Source: Sphingobacteriales bacterium | Lineage (GTDB): Bacteria; Bacteroidota; Bacteroidia; Sphingobacteriales; Sphingobacteriaceae | Direction of reading: 5' to 3' | DNA: 32,752 bases | NCBI GenBank assembly: GCA_013298995.1 | Contig: JAAFJW010000021.1 | Span: 1-32,752 of the forward strand | In this document: piece by piece, positions 23,680 through 32,135 of the stretch | How the letters are laid out: every line of letters starts with the position of its first letter | Numbering within the stretch: the first letter of the stretch is position 1 | Made by a program: the position numbers and the translations under genes | Notes under the pieces: model-generated | The model's database searches: none | Told to the model about the DNA's origin: nothing | Seen by the model: only the letters and a program-made list of their open reading frames with translations

Positions 23680-26073
23680 ATGTCAAAAAATCTACTTTCA
23701 GAACGTGATATTTGTACCAAATTTATTTCGCCAGCCATTGAGAAGGCAGGATGGAATAAGCTTACTCAATATCTTGAAGAGGTCTCTTTTACTGATGGAA
23801 AGATTTACGTTAAAGGTAGGTTAACTACTAGGGGAGCTCGAAAGCGAGCAGATTATATTCTGTATTTTAAGCCTAATATTCCTATTGCAATTATTGAAGC
23901 AAAAGATAACAAACATAGTGTTGGATCTGGTATGCAACAAGCATTGGAATATGCTAAAATATTAGATATTCCATTTGTTTTTAGCAGCAATGGCGATGCT
24001 TTTCTATTTCATGATAAAACCAATACCACAAAAATTGAAACTGAACTTGAGCTAGATGAGTTTCCTTCACCCCGCCAACTTTGGGAAAAGTATAAAAGTT
24101 TTAAAGGTATTATTACTGAAAATGCTGAGCAAATTGTAGAACAAGATTATTTTTTTGATGGATCTGGTAGAAGGCCGAGATATTATCAACAAAACGCAGT
24201 TAATAGAACTTTAGAGGCAATTGCAGCTAAGCAAAATAGGATTTTGTTAGTAATGGCAACCGGTACAGGAAAAACTTATACTGCTTTTCAAATCGCTTAT
24301 CGGTTATGGAAATCGAAAACTAAAAAGCGAATATTATTTCTTGCAGATCGTAACTCATTAATAGACCAAACGAAAAGAGGAGATTTTAAACATTTTAAGG
24401 ATAAGATGACAGTTATCCAAAAAAGGCAGGTTGATAAAAGTTACGAGATATATTTGGCCATTTATCAGGGATTAACAGGTTCAGAAGAAGAGAAAAATAT
24501 TTTTAAGCAGTTTACACCAGAGTTTTTTGATTTAATTATTATAGATGAGTGCCATCGTGGAAGTGCGAGGGAAGATAGTGCTTGGCGAGAAGTTTTAGCT
24601 TATTTTAAAGCGGCTACACAAATAGGACTAACGGCAACGCCTAAAGAAAGTAACACTGCAAGTAATAGCGAATATTTCGGCGAACCAATTTACACCTATA
24701 GCTTAAAACAAGGTATCGATGATGGTTTTTTGGCTCCTTATCGTGTAGTTCGAATTGGCTTAAACGTCGATTTAGAAGGCTATAGACCAGACCAAGGTAA
24801 AACCGATATTGATGGCTTTGAAGTAGAAGATAAAAATTACAACCGTAAAGATTTTGACCGAAATTTAGTTATTGAAGAGCGGACTGAGACTGTCGCATCA
24901 AAAATTACTCAATTTTTAAAAGGTTACGACCGCTTTGCAAAAACTATTGTATTTTGCAGAGATGTTGACCATGCAGAGAGAATGCGCTCGGCATTGGCTA
25001 ACCAGAATAGTGATTTAGTGGCTAAAAACCATAAATACATTATGCGCATTACCGGCGATAATGATGAGGGTAAAAGAGAATTGGATAATTTTATTGATCC
25101 TGAATCTGTATATCCTGTAATAGCTACTACTTCCGAGTTGATGACTACTGGTGTAGATGCTAAAACCTGTAAAGTAATTGTGCTAGATGCCGAAATTGGC
25201 TCTATGACCAAATTTAAGCAGATTATTGGGCGTGGAACCCGTATAGACGAAGACCATGGGAAGCTCTATTTCACCATTATGGATTTCAGAAATGCAACCG
25301 ACAAGTTTGCAGATAAGGATTTCGATGGCGAACCAATTAGGGTTAAACCATTACCTCAGGATGCAGACCTAGGTAGTATAATAGATGAAGAGGAGGAAGA
25401 CAATTCGCCAATAATAGACGAAGAAAGCGGAGAAAATTTAACCGAACGACTTACACCTATTGAACCATTAGTTTTAAGAGAGCCAGCATCAGGCTACGAA
25501 AAAACAAAAAGAGAAAAAATTGTAATTAATGGCGTTGATGTTTCCATTTTAGTAAGTAGAGAACTTTATTTTAATAAAGATGGAAAACCCATTACAGTAA
25601 ATTTGCAAGATTATTCCAAAGAAATGCTGCAAAATAAATTCCATAGTTTACAAGAGTTTTTAACAGTTTGGAATGCCGCAGATAAAAAGGAGGCTTTAAT
25701 AAAAGAATTAGCCGACCAAGGTGTGCCTGTTGATGCACTATTGGATGCCGTAAATCGTGATTGCGATTTGTTTGATATTATCTGTCATGTTGCTTTTGAA
25801 CAAGCGCCACTTACCCGAAAAGAACGGGCCAATAATGTTAAAAAGCGTAATTATTTTACCAAATATGGAGAGCAAGCCAGAAATGTTCTAAATGCCTTAT
25901 TAGATAAATATGCCGACGAAGGCATTGAGAATATAGAAAGTATGGAAGTGCTTAAAGTAAATCCGGTTGCTTCTTATGGTTCAGCAATAGAAATTGTTCA
26001 GAGTTTTGGCGGAAAGTTAAATTATTTAAAGGCAGTTAGAGAATTAGAAAATCAATTATATCAGATTGCATAA
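23680..26073 (+). CDS. hsdR: type I restriction enzyme R subunit HsdR (EcoEI-like)
   Basis: This 797-aa motor/nuclease subunit translocates DNA and cuts unmodified DNA far from its recognition site. The N-terminal PD-(D/E)xK nuclease has Asp58 and Glu73-Ala-Lys75 (ADYILYF...IIEAK), followed by a conserved SGMQQALEYAK. Helicase motifs are Walker A ATGTGKT (193-199), DECH (289-292), LTATP and QIIGRGTR. An acidic linker (DEEEEDNSPIIDEESGEN) precedes a C-terminal EcoEI_R_C-like domain for binding the methyltransferase. The length matches the EcoEI-like subfamily, shorter than EcoKI HsdR. It has its own promoter and is separated from hsdM by a palindromic element. Key residues are intact, so it should be active. 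Confidence 0.96.
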   Translation: MSKNLLSERDICTKFISPAIEKAGWNKLTQYLEEVSFTDGKIYVKGRLTTRGARKRADYILYFKPNIPIAIIEAKDNKHSVGSGMQQALEYAKILDIPFVFSSNGDAFLFHDKTNTTKIETELELDEFPSPRQLWEKYKSFKGIITENAEQIVEQDYFFDGSGRRPRYYQQNAVNRTLEAIAAKQNRILLVMATGTGKTYTAFQIAYRLWKSKTKKRILFLADRNSLIDQTKRGDFKHFKDKMTVIQKRQVDKSYEIYLAIYQGLTGSEEEKNIFKQFTPEFFDLIIIDECHRGSAREDSAWREVLAYFKAATQIGLTATPKESNTASNSEYFGEPIYTYSLKQGIDDGFLAPYRVVRIGLNVDLEGYRPDQGKTDIDGFEVEDKNYNRKDFDRNLVIEERTETVASKITQFLKGYDRFAKTIVFCRDVDHAERMRSALANQNSDLVAKNHKYIMRITGDNDEGKRELDNFIDPESVYPVIATTSELMTTGVDAKTCKVIVLDAEIGSMTKFKQIIGRGTRIDEDHGKLYFTIMDFRNATDKFADKDFDGEPIRVKPLPQDADLGSIIDEEEEDNSPIIDEESGENLTERLTPIEPLVLREPASGYEKTKREKIVINGVDVSILVSRELYFNKDGKPITVNLQDYSKEMLQNKFHSLQEFLTVWNAADKKEALIKELADQGVPVDALLDAVNRDCDLFDIICHVAFEQAPLTRKERANNVKKRNYFTKYGEQARNVLNALLDKYADEGIENIESMEVLKVNPVASYGSAIEIVQSFGGKLNYLKAVRELENQLYQIA

Positions 26074-26074
26074 T

Positions 26075-26181
26075 GTCTGAACCATGATTTATAGGATTAA
26101 AAGATTAACATGATTCTAATTCAAGAAAATCCTAAAATCAAGAAAATCAAGGTGCAGACAAAAAAATTAAGGTTCGGACAA
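26075..26181. repeat. long imperfect palindromic element between hsdR and hsdM
   Basis: The left arm GTCTGAACCATGATTTATAG and the right arm ending TCAAGAAAATCAAGGTGCAGAC form an imperfect inverted repeat of about 85 bp (26075-26159), starting one base after the hsdR stop. A second degenerate copy of the right-arm end (AATTAAGGTTCGGACAAA) follows to about 26181. The GTCTGAACC...GGTTCAGAC framing with ATGATT/GATTAAAAGATT filling is a pattern I recall as a dispersed intergenic element in Bacteroidetes. It could stall or process the hsd transcript. Confidence 0.7.
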
Positions 26182-26199
26182 AAGAAATTAAAAAATTAA

Positions 26200-27624
26200 A
26201 TGAGCAACATTTCAGGAGTAATAAGCAGCATTCGCCAAATTATGTGGCAAGATAATGGCCTTAATGGCGATGCGCAAAGAGTAGAACAGTTAGGGTGGAT
26301 GCTTTTTCTGAAAATATTTTGTGATAAGGATAAAGAACTGGAAGTTTTAAACGATGATTATGTTTCTCCAATTCCTGTGGAATATCAATGGGATAATTGG
26401 GCTGCGGACGATGAAGGCATTACAGGCGACGAGCTACAGGAATTTGTAGACCGTCAGCTTTTTCCTGCTTTGCGCAATATTGATATTAGCACTGCAAATA
26501 AAAGAGCGGTTTTGGTACATGAGGTTTTTGATGGCAATAATAATTACATGAAAAGCGGTATCAATATACGTAAGGTATTGAATAAGCTTAACGAAATAGA
26601 TTTTAATAAAGCCAAAGACCGCCATGCTTTTGGCGATATGTACGAAGCCATTTTAAAAGATTTACAAAGTGCAGGTAAAAGTGGCGAATTTTATACACCT
26701 AGAGCCATTACCCAGTTTATTACAGATGTGATAAACCCACAACTAGGCGAAAAAATATTAGACCCCGCTTGTGGTACAGGTGGATATTTGACTTCTGCTA
26801 TTGAGCATTTAAAAGCACAAGCCAATTCTGTAGAAGAACGCAACCAAATACAAGAAAATATTATAGGTTGGGAGTATAAACCGCTGCCTTATTTATTGGC
26901 GACAACCAATTTAATATTGCATGATATTGAGCTGCCAAATATTACCTACCGTGATAGTTTAGACCAGCCTTTAAGCGAATACAAAGAGAAAAATCGGGTA
27001 AATGTTATTTTGGCTAATCCTCCTTTTGGTGGTATTGTGGCTAATAATAACGAAAACAACTTTCCGCAAAATTTTAGGACAAAGGAAAGTGCCGACTTAT
27101 TCCTGATTTTGATGATTCATTTACTGAAACAAAATGGCCGAGCAGGAATTGTTTTACCCGATGGCTCGCTTACGGGCGAAGGGGTAAAACAACGTGTACG
27201 CCAAAAATTGTTAGAAGAATGTAACTTGCATACCATTATCCGCTTACCCAATTCTGTTTTTCAGCCTTATGCTACGGTAGCTACCAATTTATTGTTTTTT
27301 GATAAAGGCACACCCACCAAAGAAGTTTGGTATTACGAACACCGTTTGCCAGAAGGACAAAAATCTTATAGCAAAACAAAAACGATACAATTAAAAGAAC
27401 TAGACCCCATAAAAGCCTGGTGGGACAACAGGGAAGAAAGCGACATTGCTTGGAAAGTAGATATTCAAACTATTGTTGACCGTAATTATGATTTGGACAT
27501 TAAAAACCCAACCAAAGCAGAAGAAAGTCATAATTATAGCAGTGCAGAACTAATAGAAATGCTGCATCAATCTTTTGAGAAAAGTAATGCTTTGTTGGAA
27601 CAATTAAAAGGAGCGGTTAACTAA
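26200..27624 (+). CDS. hsdM: type I DNA methyltransferase subunit HsdM
   Basis: This 474-aa N6-adenine methyltransferase subunit protects host DNA and, with HsdS and HsdR, forms the restriction complex. It has an N-terminal HsdM_N helical domain (about 8-145), the FYTPRAI approach segment, SAM-binding motif I DPACGTGG (188-195) and catalytic motif IV NPPF (273-276). The C-terminal part (SYSKTKTIQLKELDPIKAWWDNR...) is typical of this subfamily. The stop codon directly abuts the hsdS ATG, giving translational coupling. All catalytic motifs are intact. Confidence 0.97.
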   Translation: MSNISGVISSIRQIMWQDNGLNGDAQRVEQLGWMLFLKIFCDKDKELEVLNDDYVSPIPVEYQWDNWAADDEGITGDELQEFVDRQLFPALRNIDISTANKRAVLVHEVFDGNNNYMKSGINIRKVLNKLNEIDFNKAKDRHAFGDMYEAILKDLQSAGKSGEFYTPRAITQFITDVINPQLGEKILDPACGTGGYLTSAIEHLKAQANSVEERNQIQENIIGWEYKPLPYLLATTNLILHDIELPNITYRDSLDQPLSEYKEKNRVNVILANPPFGGIVANNNENNFPQNFRTKESADLFLILMIHLLKQNGRAGIVLPDGSLTGEGVKQRVRQKLLEECNLHTIIRLPNSVFQPYATVATNLLFFDKGTPTKEVWYYEHRLPEGQKSYSKTKTIQLKELDPIKAWWDNREESDIAWKVDIQTIVDRNYDLDIKNPTKAEESHNYSSAELIEMLHQSFEKSNALLEQLKGAVN

Positions 27625-28929
27625 ATGGGCAATACTTTAGGCGAACTTTGTACAATTACCAAAGGCATAACAGGTATACAAAAAGCAATACCTGGGCAAT
27701 ATCCTTTAGTGGTAACAGCTGAAGAGAGAAAATCGCACAATGAATACCAATTTGATGATGAAGCCGTAGTTGTACCATTGGTTTCAGGAACTGGGCATGG
27801 TCATGCAAGCATTAACCGTATTCATTATCAAACAGGTAAGTTTGCTTTAGGTTCTATCTTGTGCGCTATAATACCAAAAGATAAATCAATTTTAAATGCA
27901 GAATATTTATTCAGGTTTCTAAATCTGAATAAAGATAATGAATTGGTAGCAAGAATGAGAGGCATGGCGAATGTTACCTTACCCATTAAAGAAATAGCAA
28001 AGATTGAAATTCCTTTGCCCACACTTGCTGACCAAAATGATTTCATAGAAAAATACAAAAGTCTTGAAGTTGATAGTCAAGAGATCAATGTAGAATTTGA
28101 AAAGCAACTTCTCTTAGTTAAACAAATTCGTCAAGCTTTTTTATCAGAAGCAATACAAGGTAAATTGGTTTTGGCTTCCTCTCTTTTGGAGAAGTCGGCG
28201 GGTGAGGCTGAAACTGGGCAGCAACTTTTAGAAAAAATAAAAGCTGAGAAAGCACAACTGATAAAAGATAAGAAATTAAAGAAAGGAAAAGAATTACCAC
28301 CTATTAAACCAGAAGAAATTCCTTTTGAAATACCGGAAGATTGGGTTTGGTGTAGGTTGGGGGAGGTTGGAAAATGTTATACAGGAACAACTCCTTCAAC
28401 TCTGATTAAAGAATATTTTAAGGGAGAAATACCTTTTATAAAACCTGCTGATATTTCAAAGAATCAGATAAATTATCACAATGAAAGTTTAACAGTGTTA
28501 GGTTTATCAAAAGGAACAACCATCCCCGTCAAATCTTTAATGATGGTCTGCATTGGAGGGAGTATTGGTAAATGCTTTTACACAGATAGAATTGTAAGTT
28601 GTAACCAACAAATAAATTGTTTAACACCATTTAATTTTAATGTAGAATTGCTAAACTATTTTTTGCAATCACTTTATTTTCAAAAATCGATTTGGAATAC
28701 CGCATCTGGTGGATCTACTCCAATAGTTAATAGAAGCAAATGGGAAAAACTACTAATACCACTACCTCCATTATCAATCCAAAACCAAATCGTTTTGAAA
28801 CTTGATAAATTAATGAAAACTTGTGATGATTTAGAAAATAGCATAAAACAAAGCCAATTACAAAATGAGCAATTGTTGCAACAGGTTTTAAAAGAGGCTT
28901 TGGAGGTTAAAGAGGAAATTATTATTTGA
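27625..28929 (+). CDS. hsdS: type I specificity subunit HsdS
   Basis: This 434-aa DNA-recognition subunit has two target-recognition domains. TRD1 (about 1-150) begins MGNTLGELCTITKGITGIQ and ends PLPTLADQNDFIEKYKSL. The first helical spacer is EVDSQEINVEFEKQLLLVKQIRQAFLSEAIQGKL plus a Lys/Glu-rich segment. TRD2 (about 232-385) starts IPEDWVWCRLGEVGKCYTGTTPS and ends LLIPLPPLSIQNQI. The final coiled coil is LDKLMKTCDDLENSIKQSQLQNEQLLQQVLKEAL. The two TRDs are unlike each other, so the target should be bipartite and asymmetric. The DNA sequence recognised cannot be read from the protein. It is a complete gene with no sign of phase-variable fragments nearby. Confidence 0.94.
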   Translation: MGNTLGELCTITKGITGIQKAIPGQYPLVVTAEERKSHNEYQFDDEAVVVPLVSGTGHGHASINRIHYQTGKFALGSILCAIIPKDKSILNAEYLFRFLNLNKDNELVARMRGMANVTLPIKEIAKIEIPLPTLADQNDFIEKYKSLEVDSQEINVEFEKQLLLVKQIRQAFLSEAIQGKLVLASSLLEKSAGEAETGQQLLEKIKAEKAQLIKDKKLKKGKELPPIKPEEIPFEIPEDWVWCRLGEVGKCYTGTTPSTLIKEYFKGEIPFIKPADISKNQINYHNESLTVLGLSKGTTIPVKSLMMVCIGGSIGKCFYTDRIVSCNQQINCLTPFNFNVELLNYFLQSLYFQKSIWNTASGGSTPIVNRSKWEKLLIPLPPLSIQNQIVLKLDKLMKTCDDLENSIKQSQLQNEQLLQQVLKEALEVKEEIII

Positions 28930-28947
28930 TATAACAATATAGTATTT

Positions 28948-29856
28948 ATGAAGAAGAAGGTTGAAGTTTTTAAAGTTAGAATTAAAACAGCAGATGGTTC
29001 TGAATTGAAATTAGAAGAAATTCTATTGAATAAGGAAATTAATGCAAAAAGCATTAAAACAGGTTTTAAGCATGTAGAATTTGTTTTTGTCGAAGAAAAG
29101 GATGATTTTATTTTAGGTATTGTGCAATCAACAAAAATGAATGCTACTCCTCCGAAAAATAATTTAAGAACAAGACAGATGTCGTCACTTGGATTGTCAA
29201 ATGAAGAAGGCTTAGGTTATGGCAACGTTTTTTTATATTCTAAATCCACACAATTTTTTCTTTATGAAGTGACAAAGGATGGTGTATTTGCAGGTCAATT
29301 GGCTAGCCATATTTATAACATTGTTAAAGATACTGAGATAGTAAAATTTGACATTCACTTTGAAGTTGTTATGAATGTAGATGCAATGAAGAAGTTATTA
29401 ACCATGGGCAGTAAGAAATTAGTTCATATGCAATTTGCTAATCCAGACGAGCTTTTAAAAAAAGTAAAAAATGAGCAACAATCTATAAAAGAAATTGCAA
29501 AGTCAGGAAATGAATTTGGAGCAGAGTTTATAGATGTTACTTATAAAATTGTAACAAGAAAAGGGAATTACCTACATACAAATAAAGTAAATCAATTATT
29601 GGAATGGGTTAATGGTCATTATGGTTTACTAAAAGAAAATGTCAAAAAACTATCTGTTAAAGGCTATGAAGAAGATGTGGAGGGAATTACAGAAGTAGAT
29701 TTAATCAAAGATAAAATGATTGAATATATTAGTTATAGCGAAAGCAAGAATATGGTTGACTTAAAACCTTTTGAAAGAAAGCAAGGAATTATTGAAGCAT
29801 ATTTGAGAGTTGAGCGAGATATAAAAAAAATAATAAGCAATGAAGACAATAGATAA
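28948..29856 (+). CDS. candidate RexA-like soluble component of a two-gene defence module
   Basis: This 302-aa cytoplasmic-looking protein has no signal peptide or membrane helix. The N-terminal half is beta-rich (KVEVFKVRIKTADGSEL, HVEFVFVEEKDDFILGIVQSTK) with NEEGLGYGNVFLYSKSTQFFLYEVTKDG at about 85-112. The C-terminal half is helical and charged. This resembles the layout I remember for lambda RexA (279 aa), including an ESLGFPSFLFVEGDTIGFAR-like segment. It lies 18 bp after hsdS, and its last 17 bases overlap a four-helix membrane-protein gene, as expected for a RexA-RexB-like sensor/effector pair. A KwaB (DUF4868) relative of Kiwa is an alternative. The family assignment comes from pattern memory only; a real gene is near certain. 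Confidence 0.55.
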   Translation: MKKKVEVFKVRIKTADGSELKLEEILLNKEINAKSIKTGFKHVEFVFVEEKDDFILGIVQSTKMNATPPKNNLRTRQMSSLGLSNEEGLGYGNVFLYSKSTQFFLYEVTKDGVFAGQLASHIYNIVKDTEIVKFDIHFEVVMNVDAMKKLLTMGSKKLVHMQFANPDELLKKVKNEQQSIKEIAKSGNEFGAEFIDVTYKIVTRKGNYLHTNKVNQLLEWVNGHYGLLKENVKKLSVKGYEEDVEGITEVDLIKDKMIEYISYSESKNMVDLKPFERKQGIIEAYLRVERDIKKIISNEDNR

Positions 29857-30301
29857 TTTAAAAGAGAAATACTTGTCAGGTTTAATTGGCTTACTAGTAT
29901 TTGTCTTGGCTATTTGTTTAGAACCTAGTCCTCTTTTAAAGATGGACATATTTGTTGAGAAGGCAATTGATATATCTTCGATAAGTTTCGGATTTTTATT
30001 AGCGGTTCTTGCTTTATTGATGCAAAGTGAAACGACCGGGATAAAACGAATTAAGGAAGCAGGTAGATTTTCTGAATTGATTGCGTACAATAAGAAATCA
30101 GTGATGGCATCTGCTGTATTAGCTGTAATGTGTTTGATTTACGTAAGCTTGGATATTCCAGAAAGCTATAAACAACACTTGTTATTTGGCTCAACTACAA
30201 TTGGATTAATTTGGGATAGTATTGTTTTTGGTTTTTTTGCTTTTCAAATAATGTCTGTCTACCTATTTCTTGATTTATTCTATTTTATCGTTAAACAGTA
30301 A
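29840..30301 (+). CDS. candidate RexB-like four-helix membrane protein
   Basis: This 153-aa inner-membrane protein has predicted helices at about 11-29 (YLSGLIGLLVFVLAICLEP), 42-62 (AIDISSISFGFLLAVLALLMQ), 87-104 (SVMASAVLAVMCLIYVSL) and 120-150. Between helices 2 and 3 is a basic loop, TTGIKRIKEAGRFSELIAYNKKS. Lambda RexB (144 aa, four helices, proposed ion channel) has a very similar plan, including a Ser-Ser then Gly-rich helix 2 and a basic R..KIREYG loop (from memory). The ATG overlaps the upstream gene by 17 bases, so translation is coupled. The inferred role is a membrane-depolarising effector triggered by the 302-aa partner. KwaA (Kiwa) is the main alternative. Confidence 0.55.
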   Translation: MKTIDNLKEKYLSGLIGLLVFVLAICLEPSPLLKMDIFVEKAIDISSISFGFLLAVLALLMQSETTGIKRIKEAGRFSELIAYNKKSVMASAVLAVMCLIYVSLDIPESYKQHLLFGSTTIGLIWDSIVFGFFAFQIMSVYLFLDLFYFIVKQ

Positions 30302-30368
30302 TGTTGTCTAAACAGACGATGTATTAAAGAGACGCTAACTATGTTGAAGCTAAAATCAATTATATCTT

Positions 30369-30376
30369 TACCTTTG
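30369..30376 (+). promoter_or_regulatory. TACCTTTG -7 box of the ImmA/IrrE gene
   Basis: A perfect TAnnTTTG match ends six bases before the ATG at 30383. A TTG at 30344-30346, 22 bp upstream, could be the -33 element. The peptidase-DUF4411 pair therefore probably has its own promoter with a very short leader. Confidence 0.5.
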
Positions 30377-30382
30377 TAGTAT

Positions 30383-31513
30383 ATGGCAACTGAAATCAAT
30401 ATTAATCCAAATATGCTTACTTGGGCAATTGCTCGGGCAGGCTATGTAGTGGATGAATTTTTAGAAAAGTTTCCAAATGTAAAAAAGTGGATTGAGCTAA
30501 TTAAAAAACCAACCGTTAAACAATTAGAAGATTTTGCCCATCGGGTTCATATTCCGTTTGGTTATTTGTTTTTGCAAGAACCACCGAAAGAAAGTATTCC
30601 GTTTCCTTTTTTCAGGACTGGAAATACGCAAACTCATCAAGTGAGCATCAATATTTACGACACCATATTAATTCTGCAAAGGAGGCAAGATTGGCTTACC
30701 GAATACTTACTGGAGAATGAGGTTAAACCACTCCATTTTGTTGGTAAATTTGCTAGTGATACAGCTTTTGAAACCATTGTAGCAGATATAAGAACTACAT
30801 TACACATAATGCCAAATTGGGCAAGTGAACAACAAACCTTCGAAGACACTTTAAACTTCATTACCAAAAAAATCGAAGAAGTAGGGGTAATGGTGAATTT
30901 CAACGGAGTAGTTGAGAATAATACACACAGAGTAATCCCAGTAAACGAATGTAGAGGCTTTGTTTTGGTAAATGAAATGGCTCCCTTTATGTTTGTGAAT
31001 GCTGCTGACGCCAAAGCTGCCCAGCTGTTTACCATTGTTCATGAATTGGCTCATATATGGTTGGGTGAAAGTGCAGGCTTTGATAATGAAAATTTATTGC
31101 CAGCAAATAATCCAATTGAGAAGTTATGCGACCAAGTAGCTGCTGAGTTTTTGGTGCCAGCTGTTTCTTTTTATGAGTTATGGACCAATAGTGCAGATAT
31201 TAATAAATTGGCTAAGTATTTTAAAGTTAGCCCAATTGTAATAGCCAGAAGAGCCTTAGATTTAGGAAAACTAAGCAAAGGAGCGTTCTTTCAGTTTTAT
31301 AATCATTACATGGAAGGGGTTAGGCTTAAAAAAGAAAGCCAAGGCAGCGGAGGTGATTTTTATGCAACAGCTAAAAAACGCATAAGTGCGAGTTTTGCAA
31401 CTTATGTTAATCAAGCTGTTAAGCAAAATAAGCTGTTATATCGTGATGCCTATAAAATTACTGGACTAAGAGGAGATACCTATCAGAATTTTGTTACTAA
31501 ACACCTGTTTTAA
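30383..31513 (+). CDS. ImmA/IrrE-family metallo-endopeptidase with N-terminal HTH-like region
   Basis: This 376-aa protein has the zinc-peptidase motif HELAH at 220-224 (FTIVHELAHIWLG) and the third-ligand helix CDQVAAEFL (Glu255). These are intact, so it is probably an active Zn protease. The N-terminal 75 residues (MLTWAIARAGYVVDEFLEKFPNVKKWIELIKKPTVKQLEDFAHRVHIPFGYLFLQEPP) resemble an XRE-type helix-turn-helix/antitoxin region. Known relatives (ImmA of ICEBs1, IrrE) cleave repressors in response to stress. It is followed after 5 bp by a DUF4411 PIN-like gene, a recurring neighbour pair in restriction islands. Likely substrate is a repressor, an antitoxin or the pair itself. Confidence 0.9.
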   Translation: MATEININPNMLTWAIARAGYVVDEFLEKFPNVKKWIELIKKPTVKQLEDFAHRVHIPFGYLFLQEPPKESIPFPFFRTGNTQTHQVSINIYDTILILQRRQDWLTEYLLENEVKPLHFVGKFASDTAFETIVADIRTTLHIMPNWASEQQTFEDTLNFITKKIEEVGVMVNFNGVVENNTHRVIPVNECRGFVLVNEMAPFMFVNAADAKAAQLFTIVHELAHIWLGESAGFDNENLLPANNPIEKLCDQVAAEFLVPAVSFYELWTNSADINKLAKYFKVSPIVIARRALDLGKLSKGAFFQFYNHYMEGVRLKKESQGSGGDFYATAKKRISASFATYVNQAVKQNKLLYRDAYKITGLRGDTYQNFVTKHLF

Positions 31514-31518
31514 TCTGT

Positions 31519-32016
31519 ATGTCGGCTCCTTTTGTTCTAGATAGCAACTTCTTTATTCAGGCGCATAGAATGCATTACCCAATGGACGTTGTGCCAAATT
31601 TTTGGTTAAAAATTAAAGAGTTAGCTGAGAAGGGAATAATAATATCAATTGACAAAGTAAAAGATGAACTTAATTTAAATAAGGATGAGTTAACAGTATG
31701 GTGTAACGGTAATCTTCCAGAAGATTTTTTTAAAGAAACTGATATAGTAATAGGTGAATACATGGCTGTAACAGCTTGGGTTAATTCAAAATCTACTCAC
31801 TATAACCCAGTAGCATTAAATGAGTTTTTAGATTCTACAGAAGCAGATGCCTGGTTAATAGCTTATGCGATAGCAAATGAAAGCAGCATTGTTACACATG
31901 AAACCAGTGAACCCTATAGAAAAAATAAAGTTAAAATTCCTGATGCCTGTGCTCCATTTAGTGTAAGTTGTTTAAATACTATTGAGTTGTTCAGATATTT
32001 AGGCGAACAGTTTTAG
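31519..32016 (+). CDS. DUF4411 family PIN-like protein (candidate toxin nuclease)
   Basis: This 165-aa protein starts with the PIN-type strand FVLDSNFFIQ (Asp8). Further acidic residues at the expected positions are DKVKDEL (Glu50), STEADAWLIAYA (Asp110) and a later acidic site in THETSEP, matching the acidic pocket of PIN-fold Mg2+ RNases. The C-terminal KIPDACAPFSVSCLNTIELFRYLGEQF is typical of DUF4411. It is co-transcribed with the ImmA/IrrE gene 5 bp upstream. The pair is inferred to be a toxin with a metallopeptidase/HTH regulator; toxicity and RNA target are unproven. Confidence 0.82.
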   Translation: MSAPFVLDSNFFIQAHRMHYPMDVVPNFWLKIKELAEKGIIISIDKVKDELNLNKDELTVWCNGNLPEDFFKETDIVIGEYMAVTAWVNSKSTHYNPVALNEFLDSTEADAWLIAYAIANESSIVTHETSEPYRKNKVKIPDACAPFSVSCLNTIELFRYLGEQF

Positions 32017-32135
32017 ATGTTGATAGGTGGCAAAATCAGAGATTTAATTGGTTTCTAAACTATTTATCATGAGAAATAAAACAATTCAATCATGTACACT
32101 CTATATGACGTCATCAAACCAAAGTTTAACATATT

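Noticed and set aside
32105-32114. ATGACGTCAT palindrome upstream of the DUF5131 gene
   Set aside because: A ten-base palindrome is too short to support an operator call without further copies.
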